The translations under genes were made by a program, and so were the position numbers. Below are positions 6,763-11,854 of a stretch of DNA of 11,854 nt, one piece after another (positions within the stretch are counted from its first letter, which is position 1; the number at the start of each line of letters is the position of its first letter). The DNA comes from Actinomycetota bacterium (GTDB lineage: Bacteria; Actinomycetota; Acidimicrobiia; Acidimicrobiales; Ilumatobacteraceae), in the NCBI GenBank assembly GCA_018882725.1, contig VERK01000049.1, positions 1-11,854 on the forward strand, written 5' to 3'. The notes beneath the pieces were generated by a model, which was not told the origin of the DNA, did not search any database, and saw only the letters and a program-made list of their open reading frames with translations.

Positions 6763-7239
6763 TCAGCGGGTCATGAGCGCGTTCACCGCACTGTCGACCA
6801 GCCACGAGAGGTACTGGTAGAGCGCGAAGTCGGGGCTCTGAGGATCGTCGGGCTCGTCGGCATCGTCGGCCACACCGAGCAGAGTGCCGAGGATCAGCCG
6901 CACCGCGTTGAGACAGGAGGCGAAGGCTTCCAACTCGGCCGTCGACATGGCGCGACCGTCGGTGGTGGCGAGGAATTCGTCGACCATCGAGATGGAACTC
7001 AGTCGGCTGGCCACGAGTTCTTCGCGCATCAATCGTTGATACTCCGAGTCGAGAACTTCGTCGTCGGTGTACGCGGGCGGGAAGAGTCTCCGCATCTTGG
7101 CGTCGTCGTTCGATCCGGTGGTGATCAGCTCGCGCACCTCACCGATGAGGCGGCGCAACAAGTGACGCTGATCGTCGTCGAGATTGAGGACGAAGCCCGA
7201 TGACGTTCGGTACACGGGTTCACGTCGGCGCCGAATCAT
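6763..7239 (-). CDS. DUF2017 family protein
   Basis: A 158-residue cytosolic protein of the actinobacterial DUF2017 family, with no established biochemical function. Recognised by SGFVLNLDDDQRHLLRRLIGEV near the N-terminus, RLFPPAYTDDEVLDSEYQRL in the middle and CLNAVRLILGTLLGV followed by a Trp-containing helix near the end. It is predicted mostly helical, with no signal peptide or membrane helix. I chose the ATG at 7239, not longer in-frame options upstream, because it overlaps the clpS stop as ATGA and is preceded by an AAAGGG Shine-Dalgarno. In many actinobacteria this family sits beside clpS, suggesting a link with ClpS/Clp proteolysis; that is inference from context. Confidence 0.88.
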   Translation of the reverse strand: MIRRRREPVYRTSSGFVLNLDDDQRHLLRRLIGEVRELITTGSNDDAKMRRLFPPAYTDDEVLDSEYQRLMREELVASRLSSISMVDEFLATTDGRAMSTAELEAFASCLNAVRLILGTLLGVADDADEPDDPQSPDFALYQYLSWLVDSAVNALMTR

Positions 7240-7580
7240 GACGACGAACCCTTTCCGCTCGAGCCGTCCTTCTGCATGGTGGCCCACAGACCGTGTTCGT
7301 GCAGGCGGAACACGTCCATCTCGGCCTTCTCGCGCGAGCCGCTACTCACGACGGCTTTGCCTTTGTGATGAACGTCGAGCATGAGTTCGGTGGCCTTCTG
7401 CAGGCTGTAGCCGAACAACTTCTGAAGCACGTAGGTGACGTAGCTCATGAGATTGATCGGGTCGTTCCAGACCAGGACCACCCACGGATTGTCGGGCGCA
7501 ACGGTTTGGTCGTCGCGCACATCGGTTTTCTCGATCGTGGAGGGTGCTGCGGCGACCAGAGTCACGCACTCGATGTCCAC
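7236..7580 (-). CDS. clpS: ATP-dependent Clp protease adaptor ClpS
   Basis: A 114-residue ClpS adaptor, which binds N-degron substrates and delivers them to the ClpC/ClpA unfoldase of the Clp protease. The core is PWVVLVWNDPINLMSYVTYV (32-51), with the conserved NDP substrate-pocket edge, then LFGYSLQKATELMLDVHHKG and a C-terminal REKAEMDVFRLHEHGLWATM. The first about 30 residues form the variable, flexible N-terminal extension expected of ClpS. The start is taken as GTG at 7580; an in-frame GTG at 7565 is an alternative, and a nearby ATG is out of frame. A GACAAT hexamer 6 bases upstream suggests a leaderless mRNA. Its stop overlaps the DUF2017 ATG, so the two are coupled. Confidence 0.94.
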   Translation of the reverse strand: MDIECVTLVAAAPSTIEKTDVRDDQTVAPDNPWVVLVWNDPINLMSYVTYVLQKLFGYSLQKATELMLDVHHKGKAVVSSGSREKAEMDVFRLHEHGLWATMQKDGSSGKGSSS

Positions 7581-7586
7581 AGTTCC

Positions 7587-7592
7587 ATTGTC
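7587..7592 (-). promoter_or_regulatory. Candidate -10 box for clpS
   Basis: On the minus strand GACAAT lies 6 bases before the clpS GTG, the same hexamer and spacing seen before the universal stress protein start. It differs from the TANNNT consensus only at the first base. No Shine-Dalgarno lies upstream of the GTG, consistent with leaderless translation. No clear -35 is present. Confidence 0.35.
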
Positions 7593-7596
7593 GCGG

Positions 7597-7633
7597 TTGG
7601 CCAGGGGTTTCGCACCCCCGTACCATCACGGTG
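7597..7633 (+). promoter_or_regulatory. Candidate leaderless promoter for ctaB
   Basis: TTGGCC (7597-7602) and TACCAT (7621-7626) are separated by 18 bases and resemble -35 and -10 elements. The -10 ends 7 bases before the ATG at 7634, so transcription would begin at or next to the start codon; no Shine-Dalgarno is present. The element overlaps the upstream region of divergent clpS, so the two promoters may compete or share control. Confidence 0.5.
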
Positions 7634-8578
7634 ATGGCAACGCGCCCCCTCGTCCCGTCCCGGTTGGCTCCGGGTGGCGTGTCAGCCCACGGTCCGCGTC
7701 GCGCGCCGCGCTCGGTTGTGGGCGGCTATGTCGCACTCACCAAGCCACGCATCATCGAACTTCTCCTCATTACGACCGTGCCCACCATGGTGCTGGCCGA
7801 GCAGGGTTGGCCCGAGTGGAGCCTCCTCTTCATCACGCTGCTGGGTGGGAGCCTGGCCGCGGGCGGCGCCAACGCCATCAATATGGTCGTCGACCGCGAC
7901 ATCGACCAGTTGATGGAACGGACCCGGAACCGACCCTTGGTCACGGGTCTCATCGCCCCGCGGTCGGCCCTGATCTTCGCCCTGGCTCTCGAAGCCCTGG
8001 CTTTCGCCGTGTTGTGGGCCGGAGCCAACCTGCTCTCGGCCGTCCTGGCCTTGTCGGCCACCTTGTTCTACGTCTTCATCTACACCTTGTGGCTCAAGCG
8101 CACCAGCCGCCAGAACATCGTGATCGGCGGGGCGGCCGGGGCCGTCCCCGTTTTGGTGGGCTGGGCGGCGGTCCGGAATTCCCTCGATTGGGAGCCATTT
8201 GTCCTGTTCACAGCCATTTTCCTGTGGACCCCGCCCCACTTTTGGGCCCTGGCGATCCGCCACGCCGACGACTACCGGGCCGCCAACGTGCCCATGCTCC
8301 CGACGGTTTCCTCGATGGCCACCACGGTCCGTCACATGTTCACATACACGGTCGTTCTGACCGCCAGCACCCTCGTCCTGGCCCCGGTGGCCGACCTCGG
8401 ACCTCTCTATTGGGTCTCCGCCTTGGTCCTCGGCCTCGGATTCATGCTCGGCACCATCGACCTCGGCCGGAACCCGACCCCGGCGCGATCGATGCGACTC
8501 TTCGCGTTCTCGATCTCCTATGTGACGGTTCTCTTCGTCGCGATGGCGGCCGATGTCCTCATTCGTCACGGGGTGTGA
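7634..8578 (+). CDS. ctaB: Protoheme IX farnesyltransferase (heme O synthase)
   Basis: A 314-residue UbiA-superfamily membrane prenyltransferase that adds a farnesyl group to heme B to make heme O, the precursor of heme A for cytochrome oxidases. It shows the family start YVALTKPRIIELLLITTVPTM, the first Asp-rich motif NMVVDRDIDQLMERTRNRPLV, TLWLKRTSRQNIVIGGAAGA, WTPPHFWALAI, and the second Asp region HADDYRAANVPMLP. About eight to nine hydrophobic helices are visible. The ATG at 7634 is preferred (a GTG directly before it is possible) because it gives a short basic N-terminal extension before the conserved helix and lies 7 bases after a -10-like TACCAT. The gene is followed after 149 bases by the oxidase-like genes. 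By eye its middle (about 7900-8500) uses codons somewhat differently from its neighbours, with more GCC, CTG and GTC. Confidence 0.96.
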   Translation: MATRPLVPSRLAPGGVSAHGPRRAPRSVVGGYVALTKPRIIELLLITTVPTMVLAEQGWPEWSLLFITLLGGSLAAGGANAINMVVDRDIDQLMERTRNRPLVTGLIAPRSALIFALALEALAFAVLWAGANLLSAVLALSATLFYVFIYTLWLKRTSRQNIVIGGAAGAVPVLVGWAAVRNSLDWEPFVLFTAIFLWTPPHFWALAIRHADDYRAANVPMLPTVSSMATTVRHMFTYTVVLTASTLVLAPVADLGPLYWVSALVLGLGFMLGTIDLGRNPTPARSMRLFAFSISYVTVLFVAMAADVLIRHGV

Positions 8579-8727
8579 CTCTCGCTTCTTTGCCCTGGCA
8601 GATGGGGTCGTGATTTCGGTCTGACCTGGGGCGAATGGGTAATCTCGGTGTTCGGATTTCCTTGTCCACCCCTGTCACCCCGGGAAGCCTCGGCCTCCCT
8701 CTGTGCGCGAGAAGCGAGCCATCTCGA
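8579..8727 (+). promoter_or_regulatory. Intergenic leader before the oxidase-like cluster
   Basis: These 149 bases contain no convincing gene. TAATCT at 8640-8645 fits a -10 box and would give a leader of about 75 bases; the -35 is unclear. GAGAAG near 8710 is too far from the ATG at 8728 to be a good Shine-Dalgarno. A GAGA...TCTC pair just before the ATG could form a weak hairpin over the start region. The in-frame reading from an upstream ATG at 8635 lacks any family similarity and is treated as leader. Confidence 0.3.
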
Positions 8728-10344
8728 ATGACATCCACCGAGACCCACCACGCGGCTGGAGCAGCGTCGTCGACTGACGCGCCTGCCATCGCCACGTGGC
8801 TCACCACCGCCGATCACAAGCAGGTCGGTCGCCTCTTCATCGGCACCGGACTTCTCGGCCTGCTCGGCGGACTCGTTCTCGCCGTGCTCGTCGCGTTCGA
8901 ACGAATCGATGCCGAGGGCTTTCAACTCCTCGACTCCGGCTCGGCCACGCAGGTGTTGTCAGCGGCGCGACTCCTTCTCACGTTCGGTGCGGTTGCACCC
9001 CTCGTGATGGGTTTGGCCGTGGCCATCGTTCCGTTGCAGTTGGGCTCGCGTTCCATCGCGTTCCCTCGGGTCGCAGCCGGCGGTTTCTGGATGTGGCTGA
9101 CCGGTCTCACCCTCTCGGTGGCCGCCATCATCGGTAACGGTGGCCCGTCGGGTGGCGAATCCGAAATGGTCGATCTGTATCTCGCCGCCTCAGTGGTGAT
9201 GGTTCTCGGCCTGGCCATGGCGGCACTGTCCATCGCGGTCACCGGTCTCACGTCGCGCACTCCCGGCATGGGACTGCTGCGCGCACCGTTCTTCTCGTGG
9301 TCGTCGTTCGTCGGATCGATCGCCCTGCTCATGAGCTTGCCGGTGTTCATCGGAACGTCGGTGTATCTGTACGTCGATCACCGGTACGCACGCGCGGCGT
9401 TCGGTGGCAACTTCGGAGTCAACAACTGGGTCGGTTGGGCCATCTCGCAGCCGTTCACCTACGTGCTGGCCATTCCGGTTCTGGGTTTCGTGCTCGATGC
9501 GGTTCCCGTCCTCGGACGCACACGGTTGGTCCAGCGCCCGGCCGCCAACGTCGCGGTCGGTCTGGTGTCGGTGGCGATCTTCGCGTCGCTCACGCACCGT
9601 GCGGTCACGTTGCCCTGGGAAGGCGATGGTTTCTTCTCGGGTCTCGGCACCAAGATCGCCGATCTTCTGCCGTTCGGACTCGTCAACGTGATTCCGCTGC
9701 TCGGTCTGCTCGGCGTGCTCGGCCTCACCATGCTCACGCTCAAGAGCGCCAAGCCCATGTTGGCGGCTCCGCTTCCGTTCGCAGTACTCGGCCTGCTCAT
9801 GATTCTTCTCGGCGCCGCGTCGCACCTTCTCTACACCGTCGAAGATGCCGCACTCGGCGGCACCATCTTCGAGGCAGGCTCGTACGTGGCGGTCACGTTC
9901 GGAACCGTGCTCCTCGCCTTCGGTGGCCTCACCTACTGGGGCCCGAAGTTGTGGGGCCGTCGCATTCCCGACAAGGCCGCGCTTCCGCTCGCCTTGCTCG
10001 GATTCGTGGCAACTGCACTCGGCTCGCTTCCGTACATGGTGGCTGGGTTCGCCGATCAGCCCGCGGGTGTCGTCGACGGTTTCGCGTACAGCGGCCCACA
10101 AGAACTCTGGAACGTCGTCACCACCGGAGCGTTCGCACTCATGTTGCTCGTGAGTCTGGCGTTCGTCGGTCTGGCCGTGCGCAGTTTCACGGCCGGCGAA
10201 CCCGCTGGTGACGACCCGTGGGATGGCACCACTCTCGAGTGGGCGACATCGTCGCCGCCGCCCGCCGACAACTTCTCCGATCTGATCGTGGTCGGTTCGG
10301 AGTATCCGCTCGCAGACATCAAGAACCAAGGGAAGGTTGGCTGA
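8728..10344 (+). CDS. Cytochrome c oxidase subunit I-like membrane protein lacking heme/copper ligands
   Basis: A 538-residue, about 12-helix protein homologous to heme-copper oxidase subunit I (CtaD). Retained signatures: TTADHK (26-31), VPLQLGSRSIAFPR (101-114), RTPGMGLLRAPFFSW (177-191), TYWGPKLWGR (402-411) and DPWDGTTLEWATSSPPP (496-512). Aligned by eye to canonical CtaD, the helix II heme a His is A80. The helix VI GHPEVY is SQPFTY (CuB His to Q241, proton-path Glu to F243, Tyr kept as Y245). The helix VII His-His is H290-R291. The helix X AHFHY, with the heme a3 and heme a ligands, is replaced by AGSYVAV (383-389). Thus five of six metal ligands are absent and O2 reduction is implausible. 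The frame is intact and overlaps the next gene as TGATG. It is a diverged structural or regulatory paralogue, not an obvious pseudogene. Confidence 0.88.
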   Translation: MTSTETHHAAGAASSTDAPAIATWLTTADHKQVGRLFIGTGLLGLLGGLVLAVLVAFERIDAEGFQLLDSGSATQVLSAARLLLTFGAVAPLVMGLAVAIVPLQLGSRSIAFPRVAAGGFWMWLTGLTLSVAAIIGNGGPSGGESEMVDLYLAASVVMVLGLAMAALSIAVTGLTSRTPGMGLLRAPFFSWSSFVGSIALLMSLPVFIGTSVYLYVDHRYARAAFGGNFGVNNWVGWAISQPFTYVLAIPVLGFVLDAVPVLGRTRLVQRPAANVAVGLVSVAIFASLTHRAVTLPWEGDGFFSGLGTKIADLLPFGLVNVIPLLGLLGVLGLTMLTLKSAKPMLAAPLPFAVLGLLMILLGAASHLLYTVEDAALGGTIFEAGSYVAVTFGTVLLAFGGLTYWGPKLWGRRIPDKAALPLALLGFVATALGSLPYMVAGFADQPAGVVDGFAYSGPQELWNVVTTGAFALMLLVSLAFVGLAVRSFTAGEPAGDDPWDGTTLEWATSSPPPADNFSDLIVVGSEYPLADIKNQGKVG

Positions 10345-10943
10345 TGCTCACGCTGCCCCCCGCACCTCAGCCGGCCCCGAAGCGCCAAGTCTTCGTCGGC
10401 ACGGCGTTGGTCTCGGCTGCCGCAACGATGTTGGTCGGTGGAATGCTCGCCATCTGGGCGCAGTTCCGCGCCGATGCGCCGTTCCGCGAATCGCCGCGCC
10501 GCGGCCCCATCAAGGACTGGATGCCCAAGGACATCGTCGTCCCGGAAGTGGCCGCCAACATGATGCTCATCGCGTTCTTCGTGGTGTGCGTCATGGCGCA
10601 GTGGGCCGTGTGGTCGGCCAAGCGCAACGACCGACAGCACGCAGGGATGGCCCTCGGCATGACGCTGCTCATGGGTCTCGCCACGCTCAATGCTCAACTC
10701 TTCATCTGGTCGCAGATGGGTGTCGACGTTCGCGGTGGCGCCTTCAACTCGATGTTCTATGCGATCACCGGCGTGATGACCTTCTTGGTGATCGCCGGGC
10801 TCGTGTACACGGCGGTTGCCACGTTCCGCTACCTCGGTCGCGGCAACTCCGACGTGCCGACTCTGTCGGCACATGCCCTCTATTGGTACTTCCTCACGGC
10901 GGCGTTCACTGCCGTGTGGTTCGTGGTGTACGTGCAGAAGTGA
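10344..10943 (+). CDS. Cytochrome c oxidase subunit III-like membrane protein
   Basis: A 199-residue protein with five predicted helices (about 16-40, 69-90, 100-122, 136-160, 176-197), the size and topology of actinobacterial CtaE. Similarity is seen in VGTALVS at helix 1, FYAITGVMTFLVIAGL (138-153, canonical FYxxTGFHGxHVxxG) and LYWYFLTAAFTAVWFVVYV (179-197, canonical YYWHFVDxVWxxLFxxxY). The conserved residues are changed: the helix 1 Glu aligns with A27, the two GFHGLH histidines with M145 and L148, and the WHF His with Y182. The start overlaps the upstream stop (TGATG) and has a strong Shine-Dalgarno AAGGGAAGG at 10328-10336 with 7-base spacing. Identification as subunit III is by pattern and gene order; similarity is weaker than for subunit I. 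Confidence 0.75.
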   Translation: MLTLPPAPQPAPKRQVFVGTALVSAAATMLVGGMLAIWAQFRADAPFRESPRRGPIKDWMPKDIVVPEVAANMMLIAFFVVCVMAQWAVWSAKRNDRQHAGMALGMTLLMGLATLNAQLFIWSQMGVDVRGGAFNSMFYAITGVMTFLVIAGLVYTAVATFRYLGRGNSDVPTLSAHALYWYFLTAAFTAVWFVVYVQK

Positions 10944-10952
10944 CGAGGCGAC

Positions 10953-11854
10953 ATGATGATCACCACTAGTTCCAAACTTCTCTACGGACTCGGTGCGGGC
11001 TCGCTCGCGGCCGCGTTCGTCTGGTTCGTCGCCAACGAGGGTCAGCAACTCGGCTCGGTGATGTTCGCGTTCCTCGCGGTGGCGTTCATCTTCATGGGTG
11101 CCATCGCCTCGTACACCCGTGACGGTCACGTTCTGTCCACCGACACGTCGGCTCATGGTTCGTCGGCAGCCGCTCAGAAGTCGGTCGGCCGCAGCCTGTG
11201 GCCGTTCGGCACCGCGGTGTCGTCCGGTGTCACCGTGGTGGGCCTCATCAGTTCACCCGGCATCTTCAAGGTGGGTGTGGCACTGCTCATCGCCATGTTG
11301 GCCGAGTGGATGGTCAGCAACTGGGCCGAGCGTGCGTCAGCGAGTAACGAGTACAACACCAAGGTTCGCGAGTACATCGTTCACCCGCTCGAATTGCCGA
11401 TCGCGGGTGCCTTGCTTCTCGCGGTGATCGTGCTGTCGATGTCTCGTGTCTTCCTCGCGCTCGAGAAGTCGACTGGTGCCATCGTGTTCGCGGCCGCTGG
11501 TGCCGTCATCCTGTTCGTCGGGGCCGTGGTCGCACTTCGCCGTGAAGCCAATCGCCGTGTTGTTGGTGCGATTCTGGGTGTGGTCTTGGTGGCTCTGGCC
11601 GGCACGGGTGTGGCCACCGCCCTCGACGGTGAGCGCGAACAGCTCACCGAAGCTGCCGAAGAGGATCACTTCGCGCACCGTGGCTGCACCGAGGAGAAGG
11701 AGTACTCCGACAAGAAGGCCTCACGAGCCGTGTCGATGAAGAGCAGCATCCTCGCCAACGTCATCCTCACTGAGGACGGACAGCTCTACGCCGAAGCCAC
11801 CGGATATCCGGGTGCTCAGTCCGCAATCTCCATCCAGCGTTCCAACCCGTCCAC
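10953..11854 (+). CDS. Seven-helix membrane protein with external C-terminal domain, incomplete at window end
   Basis: The frame is open to the window edge (300 codons seen, no stop). Predicted helices lie at about 8-27, 33-54, 84-100, 102-123, 147-168, 174-195 and 202-224. Basic loops (RDGHV to QKSVGR, AERASASNEYNTKVREY, RREANRR) fall on one side, so positive-inside puts the N-terminus in the cytosol and the region after residue 225 outside. That region is acidic then mixed and has one Cys (C245). I do not recognise the family. The first two helices are about the size of an actinobacterial subunit IV (CtaF), but that is only a guess. The gene follows the subunit III homologue by 9 bases. GAGG at 10945-10948 is 4 bases from this ATG and 7 from the adjoining ATG at 10956, so the latter may be the true start. 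Confidence 0.7.
   Translation, partial: MMITTSSKLLYGLGAGSLAAAFVWFVANEGQQLGSVMFAFLAVAFIFMGAIASYTRDGHVLSTDTSAHGSSAAAQKSVGRSLWPFGTAVSSGVTVVGLISSPGIFKVGVALLIAMLAEWMVSNWAERASASNEYNTKVREYIVHPLELPIAGALLLAVIVLSMSRVFLALEKSTGAIVFAAAGAVILFVGAVVALRREANRRVVGAILGVVLVALAGTGVATALDGEREQLTEAAEEDHFAHRGCTEEKEYSDKKASRAVSMKSSILANVILTEDGQLYAEATGYPGAQSAISIQRSNPS

Noticed and set aside
7682..8569. Minus-strand open frame of 295 codons within ctaB
   Set aside because: It lies antisense to a clear prenyltransferase and has shadow-type composition.
8635..8727. N-terminal extension of the subunit I homologue from an upstream ATG
   Set aside because: The extra 31 residues lack any subunit I similarity and no Shine-Dalgarno precedes that ATG; the ATG at 8728 gives the usual short N-terminus before TTADHK.
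9190..10329. Minus-strand open frame of 379 codons opposite the subunit I homologue
   Set aside because: The composition (runs of E, R, H, G) mirrors hydrophobic codons read in reverse, with no motif, promoter or Shine-Dalgarno.
8728..10344. Subunit I homologue as a pseudogene
   Set aside because: There is no stop or frameshift in 538 codons, structural signatures are intact, and it is translationally coupled to an intact neighbour; loss is confined to redox and proton-path residues.
10056..11156. Minus-strand open frame of 366 codons across three + strand genes
   Set aside because: Same reverse-complement artefact; it spans gene junctions of a coherent + strand operon.
1..11854. Mobile element, integration site or CRISPR array, including at the tRNA cluster
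   Set aside because: No transposase, integrase, repeat-spacer pattern or duplicated tRNA 3' end was seen; the flanking genes are ordinary housekeeping genes.

Overview
The window is GC-rich, densely packed DNA from an actinobacterium, most likely of the Acidimicrobiia type. This is inferred from an adjoining clpS-DUF2017 pair, a tRNA Glu-Asp-Phe cluster, start codons lying 6-7 bases downstream of -10-like hexamers, and an actinobacterial-style heme O synthase and cytochrome-oxidase-like cluster. No mobile element, CRISPR array or rRNA was seen.

Layout, left to right. On the + strand, the 3' end of purA, then purB and pyrE, form a nucleotide-synthesis operon joined by ATGA stop/start overlaps. 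Next come a two-domain universal stress protein behind a repeat-rich 118-base leader, and a TesB-type acyl-CoA thioesterase. The thioesterase runs head-on into, and overlaps by 40 bases, a minus-strand membrane acyltransferase with a C-terminal SGNH domain. That acyltransferase begins 4 bases after the 3' end of tRNA-Phe, the last member of a minus-strand tRNA-Glu(TTC)-Asp(GTC)-Phe(GAA) cluster. Further upstream on the minus strand lie a DUF2017 gene and clpS, overlapped by ATGA. clpS is divergent from ctaB (heme O synthase) across a 53-base gap that can hold back-to-back promoters.

Downstream of ctaB on the + strand are three tightly coupled membrane-protein genes: a homologue of cytochrome c oxidase subunit I, a homologue of subunit III, and a seven-helix protein with an external domain that runs off the window. 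The subunit I homologue keeps the family's flanking signatures (TTADHK, VPLQLG, AFPR, TTLEWAT-PPP). It has lost five of the six histidines that bind heme a, heme a3 and CuB, plus the proton-path Glu. The subunit III homologue has likewise lost its conserved Glu and His residues. With no sign of frameshift or decay, this looks like a maintained, non-canonical, probably non-catalytic oxidase-like complex, and it is the most unusual feature here.

Other points worth a look: the tRNA-to-mRNA junction at the acyltransferase, an unusual A54 T-loop in tRNA-Phe, the antisense gene overlap at the likely thioesterase active-site Gln codon, and helically phased TTCGTA repeats before the stress-protein gene.
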